Positions 24,701 through 53,900 are shown, numbered from the stretch's first letter. The stretch: 64,000 nucleotides of DNA from Paralichthys olivaceus (GCF_024713975.1 NC_091100.1:18682001-18746000), one strand, 5' to 3'. Numbers and translations: made by a program. Notes: generated by a model not told the origin, from the letters alone.

Positions 24701-25120
24701 CATCCACAATAAAGAGGCTCCACTGAGAGTAGCTCAGTCCAGACTCTACGTACGCTCCATCAGACCCCACATGGAGCTCTGCAGGGACGAACCCCAGCTC
24801 AGGTACACACACACACACATACATACACATGCACACACCTACAAATCAGTATGTACTGTATCTCCTTTTGTTTCTCCATCCCCTCATTCGCTGCCTGTGT
24901 CTGTAGTTTGGAGGAGGAGGTGAGGCAGATTGATGCCACTGTGGCGTCTCTGCACCAGCAGCTGAGCGAGGCCAGAGGCTCCCTGTCCAAGCTGGAGGAG
25001 TCTCGCATGGCCCTTGAGAAGGACATGAACTGCAAAACCCACTCGCTGTTCATCGAGAGGGACAAGTGCATGACTCAGCGTAAACGATACCCAACAGTCT
25101 CCACACTGTCAGGATACTGA
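20160..25120 (+). CDS. tekt4: Tektin-4, ciliary/flagellar microtubule doublet protein, 7 coding exons
   Basis: Exons are 20160-20681, 21395-21465, 21570-21713, 22980-23066, 24434-24569, 24648-24802 and 24907-25120; all GT-AG, phases agree, 442 residues (human TEKT4 is about 435). The protein is almost wholly alpha-helical coiled coil. Family landmarks: AGYRSAKYTPGEWF near residue 40, GERLQDIHHWRSELQ, ALDATETPY, DNLTCRTRR, KFTQDNLSRA and the tektin nonapeptide region at 359-367, here RPHMELCRD (family consensus RPNVELCRD, so Asn is replaced by His). The C-terminus RKRYPTVSTLSGY matches tektin-4. Tektins line the lumen of A-tubules in motile cilia and sperm tails. The ATG is the first in a long open exon and lies about 120 nt after an RFX/forkhead pair. 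A Tc1-like element occupies most of intron 4, and microsatellites abut the donors of exons 3 and 6. Confidence 0.95.
20726..20790. repeat. (TTCTTCTAG)n-type minisatellite, tekt4 intron 1
   Basis: Irregular CTTCTTCTAGTT units repeat about five times, beginning 45 nt after the exon 1 donor. Confidence 0.85.
21714..21752. repeat. (TG)n beginning inside the 5' splice site of tekt4 exon 3
   Basis: The donor GTGAGT at 21714 runs directly into about 16 TG units, so the intron starts GTGAGTGTGTG. Confidence 0.9.
22230..22609 (-). mobile_element. Short TIR-type repeat, tekt4 intron 3
   Basis: The right end, read on the minus strand, is TTAAAGGGATAGTTCACCCA, a very common terminus of a teleost non-autonomous element. 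The left end near 22230 has TTATCTACTCACCACTATG, the matching internal word. No coding capacity. Boundaries on the left are approximate. Confidence 0.6.
23167..24421. mobile_element. Tc1/mariner-type transposon, inactive, in tekt4 intron 4
   Basis: Terminal inverted repeats are clear: the left starts CAGTGGATATAAAAAGTCTA, and the right end (24394-24421) is its reverse complement over 28 nt with one mismatch. The left flank is TA as expected for Tc1; the right flank is TG, one base from TA. The transposase is readable only in part on the minus strand (about 23680-24110, including GLWGRVAGWKPSLTIKNI) and is interrupted and internally deleted. An unrelated block at about 23512-23668, ending TGGACAATAAAGTTCTATTC, looks like a LINE 3' end inserted in the element. 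Length is 1255 bp. The right end is 12 nt before tekt4 exon 5. Confidence 0.88.
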
Positions 25121-25386
25121 CGATAGCGACGATTCAGCTTTAGCTGAAAATGTAAAACATTTTCTGTTTTGTTTTTTGTTTTGCTGTGTTTTTAGAATTA
25201 AATATTATTAGATTTTTTAAAAAAAGGAAAATCTTAAGGATAGCACATATTTTGATTATACTGTATTTTTGTTTAGCATAATTAGAGAATTTCTTCTGCA
25301 GAAGGAAAAAAGAAAAGATGTTTTCATAAATATGATACATAATATTGCTTCATCACATTATATGCATCCATTGGTGTAATGTAGAA

Positions 25387-25392
25387 AATAAA
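25387..25392 (+). promoter_or_regulatory. tekt4: tekt4 polyadenylation signal AATAAA
   Basis: Canonical hexamer 267 nt after the tekt4 stop, followed by a long T run at about 25412-25424 that can serve as the downstream element. Confidence 0.7.
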
Positions 25393-25429
25393 ACTCACTA
25401 TGTCACGCTATTGTTTTTTTTTTTTATTC

Positions 25430-26330
25430 ATTCACATTTACAAAAGTATCATATACATTGCTCATAAAGAGTTAGTCATGAATGTAACGTTGGACCACAG
25501 GATAATTTTGACCATAATTTGGTACAAATGTGACCTCAAAACACAAAGGTTGACCAGACTCCTGTTTCTTTAGTTGACATACAGTTGTTTTTCTGCTGCT
25601 GTAATGTTTTACAAGCGGAGTTAACATCCATGTCTCAGTGAGGCTGTTGGTGCAAACACTCAGTTGTATAGAATCTTTTCTTTGTTCACAGATTAAAATT
25701 TACAATAATAATAAATAAACAATACGTACAGTTCATGATCAGGTTTAGTTAGTTATTGCACTATTAGAGGATCAGTTATCACATATGCGCAATTAACTAC
25801 TAAAGGAACTAAAGGTCATGCATGTGCATCTATCAGCGAAACTGTCAGTTGGTCCAATTGTCCACAACCTTGCTAAAAATGTTTGTCATTTTAAAAGAAT
25901 CATCTTATCTACACGCAAAACCCTTCAAACTCTAGAGGGCCTGAGCGTAAGGAAGACATACCATCCCATGGGGGGTGAAAGGGATATATATATATATGTT
26001 TATACATTTAATATACATACCATCCAAAAAAATAATTTTCAATACAAAATAAGAAATAGTTGCCCCCTCTATTTTCTTGTCTTTCATTTATACTTGGGTT
26101 GCATAAACGTTTTTAACATAATAAATGTATTTTATTATATTATATCATATATATATATTGTATTATTTGAATATAATATAATATTTATGGATCTACATCA
26201 CTGATTATTTAGTTGTACTGTCACTTGAGCTGTTTATTTTCTGTTTTGAGCAAATGTTTGAAAGAATTGTTTATATGCAAGTTTGTAAATAAAGTTGTTA
26301 AAAAAATGGGCGGGTCACTAGCACGAGCTG
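25430..26330. other. Intergenic region between tekt4 and dnd1
   Basis: AT-rich. A short R2-like repeat fragment lies at about 25490-25560 (GGTACAAATGTGACCTCAAA), and TA-rich microsatellite stretches occur near 25984-26000 and 26130-26185. No gene recognised. Confidence 0.55.
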
Positions 26331-26423
26331 AGCTGGTAGAGGGAGGAGCTCTCGCCTGATTGGTGCACACGGAGCAGTCCTGCACCAGCCTCTTAATTAC
26401 TTGTCTCATCCTAATTCAACGAC
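26310..26423 (+). promoter_or_regulatory. dnd1: dnd1 proximal promoter / 5' UTR
   Basis: A short GC-rich block after an AT-rich flank, with an inverted CCAAT box (GATTGGT at about 26358) some 65 nt before the ATG. No TATA box stands out. The transcription start is not determined. Confidence 0.45.
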
Positions 26424-29400
26424 ATGGGCTCCGAGGCGGTGAGTTAGTACTTAAGACTTTGACTTAAGTCAATGTTTGACTGTAGACGCTTTCTGTTTAC
26501 AGAACTTTTTCCTGTCTTCATCGGTACTTTTACTTCGTCCTCCACTGTGGGGGTTGAGGGTTCACTGTCCTGCGTGTTAGCAGGTTTCACACGAAGGACA
26601 CACCTGGGACCAGGTGGCACATGCAGGGCCAGAGGATGTGTTCAGTGAACTGTGTTCCACGTTTGAATAACAACGAACAAGTCTTGACAGAAACACACTT
26701 TACACAATATGTTTGGTTTTCTCTTCATTTAAGTTTAGATACAACTGTTAACTGTTTGCACAACTTCCATATATATATGTCAAGTTGACAACCTTTTACT
26801 TTTACTTAACCTCCATAATCTCAGTTGCTCATACTCAATGGATGACTGGATGTATACATTTCTAGATGGATCTATCTTTCTTACTACATTTGATATTTAG
26901 TCACATTTCTGTGCAAAGCGTTTATATTCATGTTACTAAGTGTTTTTTATTATTGAATTTAAAATGTGCATATAAGAGGCTAATTGAAAAATGTGAGTAG
27001 TTATAAGCTAAGTTTTAACAAAGTTAAACAATAGTTACTTTGGAGAAAGGAAAGAAAAAAACTGCTCCCCAAAGCTCAACCAGGTGTGTGGGGAAAACTG
27101 GACGGAGCTATTAATCAACATGGAGTCTGATAAATGTCCAGGTGATGAATCAGCATCAGCTTGCACAGAAGCCTACTTGTAAGAAATGTAAAACTAATCT
27201 GAAGTCAAAATGAAGTGAAATCATCAAACCTCTGTAGCCTATGAGAGCTGTCGCTTTTCATTTGAAATTCAAATGTGGAGGGAAAAGTATTCTCGTTGTA
27301 ACGACCTGTGAGATTTCACCAAAGCATCCAGGGAGTGGCTTGTGAAAGTAATTTGGTTCTACACTGTACACCGCGAAGTAACGCTTTTGTTGTAAGGCTG
27401 TTTGTGAACTTTGTGGTCTGTGGGCTCACCTGTTAGCTTTCAACCCAAGTAAGGAAGAGGCACCACAGACAAGCAGAGCGACACCATCCTCATCTGACTG
27501 AATGAATTGCATGTCATGTTGAATTCAAGTTTTTGAAAAAGTTACAGCCCTGGACTCATCTGCTGCAGACTATTGAACATAAGGCGATAGTCACAAATGC
27601 AGGCGACTGATAATCACCTGTCGAGGGAATTACAAATCACAGCTTGCTGAATGTGAACAGAGCAAGATGTGAATCAGTCGTGTGGTCTGTATTCTGTTCG
27701 AGGTTGTGCTGGTGGTTGCTGGACGATTGGTTTTCATGTTCAACATAACGAACTGGCTGTCTTGACGCAGCCAATATCAGGGTCTCCTCCATCTTGAAAA
27801 CTACTGCTAATGCCAGCCAAGTCAAGACAACCACACAAATGTTATTGCTTTTGGTTGAGGCTGTGACGTCGCTAGTCAAGGTTCAACAAAGTAAAGAGAC
27901 CAGAAAATTGAATCAGTTTCCATCCCTGAAGATCTGAAAAAAGCATTAAATTATCACGTTACACTGCATGACAATATAACACTGACTGAAGACCAAGGTG
28001 AAGTCTAGTTTCACATCCCAGTAAACATGCTATATTTGACATAACACAGGTGTTTAGGTACATTGACTTTTAAAATTTGCTCAATTGGTACTTTTACACT
28101 TAGAACTGCCAGTTATACATGCCTTGAATAAGTGGGTTAAAACTGTGTAACAATGATTTTATTCAAATTATCTCTCATGTTAGTTGCAAAGTAGTTAATT
28201 GTTCCCACTTGTCTTTTCTTTCCTGTCAGGTGCTGAATCTTGAGCGGGTGCAGGCCCTGGAAACCTGGTTGGAAACAACCAGTGTAAAACTGACTCAAGT
28301 AAATGGCCAGAGGAAGTACGGGGGACCACCTGAGGGTGAGAGAGACCGCTGCTGCTCCATTTTACACAAGATTACTGCGGACAAGACAAGATTCTCATTG
28401 TGTTGTGAGAGTGAAGTTAAAATCTTGTGCTATGGTCACAATAGAGGGGAAAACGATGCCTCAATATTTACTTAAATAAAAGGGATATTATCCTTTGTAT
28501 ATTGCGTAGGATTTTTTCAACTTTTTTTAAAAATTTCTCTGAGAATAACTCATGGATCTTGAGGGAGAAAAATGGGGCATGTTTAAGGGATTGATATTTA
28601 TGTTTACAAATTGGTGCGGCCCCCCTAAAATCCAGATCTGATCAATTTAAGTGTGGTTCCTGTGGGGACTGTGGTGGAGGTACGTGCTGCACTCGGTGCC
28701 ATTCTAGATGTTGATATTTTCTATAATAAGAATAAAAAAAGATCACAAAACTCAGGCTTTATCCTTTAATGAAGATTTAAGCCAACAAAGTAAGAACTTG
28801 ACCTGATGAGACCATGTGACAGATCACTTCTCTCTTCTGTCTGTTTTGGTGACAGTGTGGAACGGCCCCACCCCAGGAGCCCGCTGCGAGGTCTTCATCA
28901 GCCAGATCCCGCGGGACACCTACGAGGACCTGCTGATCCCCCTGTTCAGCTCCGTGGGTCCACTCTGGGAGTTCAGGCTCATGATGAACTTCAGCGGACA
29001 GAACCGCGGCTTCGCGTACGCCAAATATGGCTCGCAGAGTGTAGCCGCTGATGCGATCCGTCTGCTGAACGGCCAAGTGCTGGAGTCCGGGTCCTGCCTC
29101 AGTGTTCGCCGCAGCACAGAGAAGAGACACCTCTGTATTGACAACCTGCCGGTCACCAGCAGGCAAGAGGACTTACTGCAGGTACAACAGCACTGTAGCT
29201 TGTCTAAGTGATTATATGATGGGAACTTAGACTCAGCAACCAGTTCATAACCATGAATTTTTACCAGAACTGTAGATTAAATATTAGAAAATCTAAATTT
29301 CACAATCTTAAGCTTACTAACAGGACAGTCAAAGTCAGCTTTATTGTCAATTTCTTCACATATACCAGACTTACAAAGGACCATGACAGGAGCTAATTCT

Positions 29401-31385
29401 TCCTGCAATCCTACGCACACTATCCAACTTATAACATTTTAACTTGGCAGATGTGTGCATTTTTATTGCATTTTTTTCCACCTCACTTCTTAAGCCTGAG
29501 ATTCAGCTTGAGCAATACAAATGGGGAAGTGAGCAGATTGAAAATAAATGAAAAAAACAAATCAATGAAACCTCGTCTGTCCCAAGACCATTCCCAAGGT
29601 CTTGCTGCTGGCTCACTTGACAAGGGGGACTAGACAGAAAACCCAAAACCAAACCACAATTCCCTCCCACAAGAAGAGCAGCTAATTGGCCACTGCTACT
29701 CTCATTTAACAATTATTCAAATATGCACTAATTAAAGTCTAAACGTGACATGACTGAACTCTAAACTACCTGGTACACCAATCTACTTTCCTACATACTT
29801 CCCAGCAATAATGCAGGTGTGAAATAGATAATACATTTTAAATGTCACTCACATTCAAGATTCAAAATGGTCCTAGCAGTTTAATGACATCATTTTGAAA
29901 TGGCATTTTTGCAACATAACAAAGTTAGCATTGCCTGTAATGCTGCAACTCTCTGTGTGTGCAGGTACTGCGTGTGCTCACCGATGGGGTGGAGAGAGTG
30001 AGTCTGATGACCCGAGCTGGTGTAGAGGGGGTGTCAGCTAAAGTGACCTTCTCATCTCACCAGGCTGCTTCTATGGCCAAGAAGATGCTGGTGGAAGGTT
30101 GGTGATCGGCTGATGCATGCGATCAGTGAATTGCTGTAAATATGGTTCCACTTGTAGCGTCACCCTCACTTATAATTAAGAATCTATTTGACATAATTAC
30201 ACCTTCACTCTGGAAACAGCCAGAGGCAGGAGGTACTGTTTTAAGGATGTCTGTCCCATGTATGTCTGTTCATCCGTCCCACGATATCTGAAGAATGTTT
30301 TGAGGGAATTTCTTAAAATATGGTACAAACGTGACCTCATGTTCTAGTGAATGTGATATTTCTTACATCTAGCACAAACATTCACCTGGACTCAAGGATG
30401 GGCTGATTAGAATGTGGAGGTCAAGATCCATTAGATTTGCCAACTAATCCAGATTCATGCTAAAATTGAACAGGGTCTTTCCTGAAACATACCACATCCT
30501 TCCACCAAGTTTGAAGATAATTCATCCAGTAGTTTCTGCGTAATCCTACTAACAGATAAACAAACACTGATAAAAACTTAATTTGACCTCTTTGGCAAAG
30601 ACATCAAGTTCTAACAAATGAGAGCAAATTATTGATTGGAATGGATTTGATTGCTACTCCTGGACTACATCACTGACATACATTGACTCAATGTTCTTTG
30701 CTTCATGTTTGGCACCTCCACCTCCAAATCTAAGGATTTGATCAATCTTCCAGTCCCAGGAAGTCTCAGTCGTGCTGCCTATCAAAACTTAGTGAAACTA
30801 CAAAATGTGTTTTAAACGACATTACTCATGGTCTTGAATGGACCCTTTCAAAACAGGCCACAGATGTACTGCACACAGGAGTCACAATATTAAAACCTGT
30901 TATCTGCTAATGTGGCAGATCTGTGTATTGCTGTGATCCACACTGTACTTCTGTACTTCCTCATTTTTCTTTATCCAGCATTCAAGAAGCAGTTTTCACT
31001 GTCCGTCTCAGTCAAGTGGGAGTTAATGGTGAAGCCGAGCCCAGACAAGCCTATGCCTTCAAAGAAACCTTCAAAGAGCCCCCCCGAGAAGAACCCCCCA
31101 GTGAAGCCGCCATGCCACATCCTAAATTCTCCACGGCCCTGCTCTGTCCTTCCTCCTCGTTTGGCCCACCACCATCCATCCTTCCCCCCAGGTTTCTGCA
31201 GCACAGTGGGAGGACCCACTAACCCGCTGCACCCTCACCTTTCCTACTACTCCACTTTCTACTCCCAGCAGCAGCTGGTGTCTGCAGCCTCCCCAGTGAT
31301 GCTCCTGCATGAGGCATGCGAGGCGACTGTGGCTGGCCAGCCGCTCTCAAGTCGACCTCCCTCTATGATGACAGGATTACTGTGA
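26424..31385 (+). CDS. dnd1: Dead end protein 1, germ-cell RNA-binding protein, 5 coding exons
   Basis: Exons are 26424-26438, 28230-28335, 28856-29181, 29965-30097 and 30979-31385; phases agree, 328 residues. Exon 1 codes only five residues (MGSEA). The N-terminal box [15 protein letters not shown] is the dead-end signature. RRM1 (about 51-128) has RNP2-like CEVFISQI and RNP1 RGFAYAKY and is followed by VRRSTEKR. A weaker RRM2 (about 130-205) contains [16 protein letters not shown]. The C-terminus is low-complexity, rich in Pro, Ser and Lys. Dnd1 binds 3' UTRs of germ-line mRNAs, opposing microRNA repression in primordial germ cells in fish and recruiting CCR4-NOT in mammals; fish lacking it lose germ cells. 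The similar proteins A1CF, RBM46 and RBM47 have three canonical RRMs, which argues against them. The tiny first exon is inferred from the promoter context, GT-AG sites and phase. Confidence 0.93.
30270..30605 (+). repeat. Family R2 repeat, copy 2, dnd1 intron 4
   Basis: Ordered words AAATATGGTACAAACGTGACCTCA, CATCCTTCCACCAAGTTTGA, TTCATCCAGTAGTTTCTGCG and TAATCCTACTAACA match copy 1 at 9355-9545. Intronic. Confidence 0.6.
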
Positions 31386-31591
31386 AATAGAAAAACACTT
31401 ATTGTTCTGAGTGAAGTTCTCCAGCCGTGTGGATTTCTGGAGGCCGGTTCTGGATGTTGACATGTGTTTCATGTCTGCTCAGATCTGACTGAGTTATGAC
31501 CATTTTGACAGAATTTGTAGAAGTCAGATATTTAATGTTTTGCTACATAAGTAAATGTCTACCAGTTGTGTTTTGTTGTGACATTTTCTAA

Positions 31592-31597
31592 AATAAA
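31592..31597 (+). promoter_or_regulatory. dnd1: dnd1 polyadenylation signal AATAAA
   Basis: Canonical hexamer 207 nt after the dnd1 stop, followed by a GT-rich stretch (GTCTTGTCTTTT). The 3' UTR is short. I found no AGCACTT (miR-430 seed) match in it. Confidence 0.75.
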
Positions 31598-32141
31598 GAT
31601 TCCCAAAAGAGACGTCATCTGTCTTGTCTTTTATTATAACATTTGTAAATTGCGTCCAAGTGTCACAGTCAGACGGGTTGCAGCAGAATGGAAGTTCGAA
31701 CAGAGATTAATTTCACACTTTATATCTTTCAGAGTTGCACCTCCTCACAGACAAAGAGAGAAAGTGCATCTTTGCGTGTCCTTGGTCATGCAATTGATGG
31801 CTGTGACGTTTGCTGATAACAAGCTTGGCAGGGTTGATCCTTGCTCATGCATAATTTATACTGTACTTACACATAATGGTAAACAAGAATGTTAATTTTC
31901 TATTTCCCCCAAAGTTCAGAAGGGGAAAACATCCAAACATTTCAGCACCATCATCACTGTCCCTATCATCCTATTCAACATCATTGTGATGAGGAGTTTT
32001 ATCAGAGCCCAGTCAGCAGAACATGTGGTTTATTATGTAATGTTACCATCACACAGTGGCCCATTACACCTTGTTCACTGATCCCAGGCTGGCCATAGTG
32101 GTATGTGTAATAAAAGTTGCTAAAAATGTTGTATTGTCTAG

Positions 32142-32410
32142 TTCCAGGATCAATCAACTCAGTGGTGACAGGTAGGCCAGATGAGCACGGACTTGTGGTT
32201 TCTGAATATGGAGCCACAGGAGGACATAGTAGACCAGGTAAGGAAAGGAGGGGAAGAAGGGGATGTTCTCACATTTGTTCTACGCAATAATAAAAACTTT
32301 TTTCTCCTACTGTGTGGTTTCCAGGGACGAGGGTTGAAGGCTTGAAGGAGGCAGTAGGGAAGATGAACGGAGTACCACTCACCTCAGATGAACCGAATTG
32401 TCCTGGATGA
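32142..32410 (+). other. Exon-like pair of unknown identity
   Basis: Two putative exons, 32142-32237 (acceptor TTGTCTAG, donor GTAAGG, 96 nt, phase 1 to 1) and 32325-32410 (acceptor TGGTTTCCAG, ending in TGA), join in frame to give a 60-residue C-terminal peptide containing GRPDEHGLVVSEYGATGGH and EGLKEAVGKMNGVPLTSD. A possible upstream coding exon, 31797-31878, ends in the required phase before a GT. I do not recognise the protein. It could be the 3' part of a small gene, a decayed gene, or chance. There are no cysteine or domain landmarks and no clear promoter. Confidence 0.25.
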
Positions 32411-33514
32411 AAGGGATGAACCTAACGCCAGCTTCGGTGAGTCTTGTTCCACCAAGTAGTAGCAGTAAGCTCAGTTTCAAAGAGGGTTTACTGTTCCTGT
32501 GTGGCTGTTCTACTCTTTATGCATTTACTATTACATAAATGTAGAAGTTATGCAAGGAGAAATCCAATATCATCAATACAAAAAGGAACTATCTCAATTA
32601 AATAACCCATGAATAATTCAATTTGCTATTACAGATACTACTGTACTGTTACTTCAAATTATCTAACTGTGTGTGTATATAAAGTAACATTTTAAATTTT
32701 TGTTCAAATTATGAAAATGAGAAAAAGGGAAATATGTTTCACTCTTTAGACTCAAGCATGTACTTTACAACCTCTTTGATTGGTTTTAATCTGTAGTGTG
32801 TCAGTGGTGTGTCATTTAACACCATGTGGCTTTATCCAGGTTAGTACTTTATCCTTCAGGATCTAGTGTTTGTGTATTACACAGTAAAAATCAGGATATT
32901 TGCTGCTGGAGCATCAATCTAATGTTAATAATCCAGTGAACTGCTGGTATATTCTTACAACTTGTATGTGTATCTGAGTTTTCAATGTTTGCATCTTGTT
33001 TCTTTGGGCCACTTTTTTTTTAACTGTCGATTGCTTCTTCCTTTGCTTTTGTTTTGACCCCTTCAACACATTTTTTCATAATGCACGTGTTGTAAAAGTG
33101 GTTCAGGATGTTTTCTTGAGTTGGAGTGTGTTGAGCGTTTTCAGACACTCAGGCATCATTTACAAATGTTACAATGAGATGTGAGATGGTAACCTGTCCA
33201 AACTCATGTCACTGTAAAGATCTTCTGGATCACCTGATGGGAAAAAAGTGTCTTGGGTTCAAAATTATTATTTTGTTAAGAGTTCAATAATCAACATCGT
33301 GTCGGGCAGAATAAAAACAGAATGTGAAACCGGCTCAAGTGAGAGATTTACTCCACTAGAGTGAGCTCTTGAGCCTCAGTATCTTCTAACCAGTGACATC
33401 TCCTGACAGTGAGCTGGCATCTGCCCAAAATCAGCACAAAAACCTAGTGGGAATATTTTTATGTCATGTTAACAAAATTGCTCATACATCAAAATGTCTT
33501 TAATATTTATTGCA

Positions 33515-33770
33515 CAGAGGGTAGCTGTAACTCAGGAGGTAGAGTGGCCACTAAACAGTAGTTCGGTGGTTTGATCCCCGGCTCCTCCAGTTTGCCTTTC
33601 AAAGTATCCTTGGACTGAACCCCAAATTGCCCCTGACAGCGGTTTGTGATAGTAACAGCCTTGCATTTAGAAGTGCTGAATGAATGTGTGTGTGATTGGG
33701 TGAATGCAACTTGAGCTTTAAAGCACTTTGAGGGGTCGATAAGACTAAAAAACTAAGGTGCACTCAAGTT
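33515..33770 (+). mobile_element. tRNA-derived SINE, copy 1
   Basis: The head has a polymerase III A-box-like stretch (TAACTCAGGAGGTAGAG) and a B box (GGTTTGATCCCC). The body has TGAACCCCAAATTGCCCC, and the tail has GCACTTTGAGGGGTC followed by a degraded AT-rich end. The order matches an abundant teleost SINE. It is diverged and unlikely to be active. Confidence 0.75.
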
Positions 33771-33835
33771 TACAAAAACATATACATCAGAGAAGGTGAT
33801 CAAAAACAGGAATTTTAAAGGTAAATTACATAAAG

Positions 33836-34190
33836 GGCAGCAATAGCTCAGTCCATAAGGATTTGGCTTGGGAACCGGAGGGTGGCCGGTTCAAGTCCAG
33901 CATGGACCATAATCATGGAAGGTGGACTGGTAGCTGGAGAGGTGTCAGTTCACCTCCTGGGCACTGCTGAGGTGCCCTTGAGCAAGGCACCGTACCCCCC
34001 AATCGCTCATAGGGCGCTTTTCCTGGGGCTGCCCATCACTCTACCATCTCTCTCCATAATGTGCATGTCTTGAGCCCTGTGTGTGTGTGTGGGATTGTGG
34101 GTTAATGCATGTATAAAATGAAAAACATGAGTGTAAAAAGAATTTCCCCTTGTGGGATCAATAAAGGAAGTTTACTTTACTTTACTTACT
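33836..34190 (+). mobile_element. tRNA-derived SINE, copy 2 (different family)
   Basis: The head has AATAGCTCAGTCCATAAGGA (A-box region) and GGTTCAAGTCC (perfect B box). The middle has GTGCCCTTGAGCAAGGCACC, a conserved internal block known from fish SINEs, and the tail ends AATAAAGGAAGTTTACTTTAC with a TTTAC simple repeat. It is better preserved than copy 1, 65 bp upstream. It is not a tRNA gene, because the cloverleaf does not fold beyond the promoter boxes. Confidence 0.8.
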
Positions 34191-34496
34191 TAAATCACTC
34201 TATAGAAATCATGTATTTCTTACATTATTAAATTAAGTTCATCTCAACAAGCTTTAAAGCATTCTTATCAGATTTTTGACTTATATCTGTGCTTGCTTAT
34301 TCACGTAGCCACCATACATCTCTATTCTTAGACAGAGCTTCCTTTGAGTGAGGAGGTGCCACGACTGAGGATGTTATGAAAGCGAAAATTCAGGCAAAGA
34401 GACAGAGTTCAGACGGGCAGCTCCGTTCTCTCTGCACATAGTATTTATTTCATGACACCACTGACTGTGGGCATGGGATGATGCCAGGGCTCACTT

Positions 34497-34625
34497 GTGT
34501 GCGTATGTGTGTGTGCGTGTGCGTGTGTGCGCGCGCGTGTGTATCTGTGTGTGTGAGTGTATATGTGTGCGTGTGTGTCTGTGTGTGCGTGTATGTGTGC
34601 GTGTGTGTTTGTGTGTGTTTCTGTG
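34497..34625. repeat. Complex TG/CG/TGTATG microsatellite
   Basis: Alternating TG, CGTG and TATG units over about 130 nt, purine-pyrimidine alternating throughout and including GCGCGCG, so a potential Z-DNA former. Confidence 0.9.
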
Positions 34626-35099
34626 TCTGGGCATGACTGACACAGAGACAATAAAATTAATATTCATTGACTAAAGTGTGTGTGTGTGTGTAAAAAACAA
34701 CTGATATCCTGATGACATCATGATCTTAAATTGAACTCACGTGTCCCATGTGTCCACCATGTGACCTGCAGCATGCAAGAAAAGAGATTGGTTTAATATG
34801 AATTTAAAAAGTTAATAAACAAGCGTTCACAGGTCTGCGTTGCTGCTGTAATTATCACCCATCAAAATGTTGAAAATCTAATCTGTCGTCTGAGGAACCA
34901 ACAAAAATGTATATTTTGCTTTGTAATTCCTTTGTGTTTTAATTGATGTCTGTGGTCAGTCTCCCTTCTCCAGATTTTGTTTGATGGGTGATGGAAAGCA
35001 CTGAGATGAAAAGGGAGAAAATAGAAGCTGCTTAATTTAATGGATTAAAAGAAAATGGGAGGGATGGATGAAGCAGCAGATGTGAGGGAGTGACAGAAA

Positions 35100-35221
35100 A
35101 GGACAGAGGGAGGGAAAAGAGGAGAATAGAGAGAGAGCAGGACCAAACTCGCTGCCTTCTTCCCCCCCAGTGCTCTCTCCCTCCTTTCTCCCAGTGACTC
35201 CAAGCTGAGACCAACAGATAG
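35100..35221 (+). promoter_or_regulatory. loxl4: Putative loxl4 promoter and 5' UTR exon
   Basis: A purine-rich then pyrimidine-rich stretch ends CAACAGATAG followed by a consensus donor GTGAGT at 35222. Coding exon 1 at 36214 begins right after an acceptor (TTTTTCTCCAG) with a single base before the ATG, so a non-coding exon must lie upstream. This is the best candidate. Confidence 0.45.
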
Positions 35222-36214
35222 GTGAGTTCAACTGGAGCATTTGTATTCTTCTCCTCTTAACTTTACACTTTGTCTCATTGTTTTTTCTTTTTTGATTCAA
35301 TCTATGTTTCTTCCATATTTCAGTATAATTCCAAATTCATGATGATCATCTGAACTCATCCACTCTTCTTTCATCTTAGTTATCGACGAGTATCAAGATA
35401 ACATGTACGAGTTATCACTTATGAGTTATTGTTTTTATAACACATATTTCTAGTCTTGTATGAGTGTATGTTTTATATATGTAAAGCAGAGTTTCACTGA
35501 CCATTGACCTCTGGCTGGATTAACTCTGTAAATAACCTGACCTCCACATCTCCTCTTCCTCATGATGCTCCTTTTCTCCAACCTCTTCCTCTTAACTAGG
35601 AGAGAAAAAAGTTTTAGAGTTGGACCAAGGATGAATTAATCATCACTCATTAACCAAAACATCTCTCACAGATGCAGACCTGCTGCGTTATTTATGTGTG
35701 AGAACATTTTTATGACTGTGTTTATTTGCTTTTGTGTCTGTTGGCTAAATCCATGCAGCTGAAGCTTGAGGGTTTGCGGAAAGCCGAAGTTTCCGCTGGC
35801 TGGACAGAGAGGCTACTTTTAGCTTCAGTTACTACTCCCTTCAGCCTGACTGGTTCAGACTGAGGGCTGCATCTTCACAGTGTTTCTCAGGCCTCTGGCT
35901 GTCTTTTAAGAGAGTGTGATTATTTAAAATGATAAAAACACCTATCAGTCTTTCATTTGAGTGTGGAATGTCCCATTAGGGTTAGAAGATAAGTTTGTAA
36001 TTATATGTTTTGTCTTAGCACGGAATGTGAGTTCCATGGCTTTGTGTGATTTTTGGGATTTTTGTGGTAACACGTGAACATTTATTTATGGGGCTCTTGT
36101 TTTACATGTGTCTTTGCTGTTTTCTGTATCTGCTGCTCTTCCTCAAGAGACGCAGCCTTCAGCTTGATTCACATCATCACCTACTCACTCCTCATTCTCG
36201 TGTTTTTCTCCAGG

Positions 36215-53900
<17,686 letters not shown>

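Larger units (their letters stand above)
31600..35100. other. Intergenic region between dnd1 and loxl4
   Basis: Apart from the unassigned exon-like pair near 32142-32410, this stretch contains two tRNA-derived SINEs (33515-33770 and 33836-34190), a complex TG/CG microsatellite at about 34497-34625, a shorter TG run near 34676-34691, and AT-rich sequence. No further gene was recognised. Confidence 0.5.

Noticed and set aside
31386-31600. miR-430 seed sites in the dnd1 3' UTR.
   Set aside because: No AGCACTT match found; the closest, AACACTTA, lacks a seed base.
33840-33915. A tRNA gene, because A-box and B-box words are present.
   Set aside because: It is the head of a SINE: the cloverleaf cannot be completed and a conserved SINE body and tail follow.
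36074-36214. Extending the loxl4 N-terminus upstream through the continuous open frame.
   Set aside because: It crosses a strong acceptor (TTTTTCTCCAG) and adds hydrophobic sequence unlike the family. The ATG at 36215 begins a clean signal peptide.
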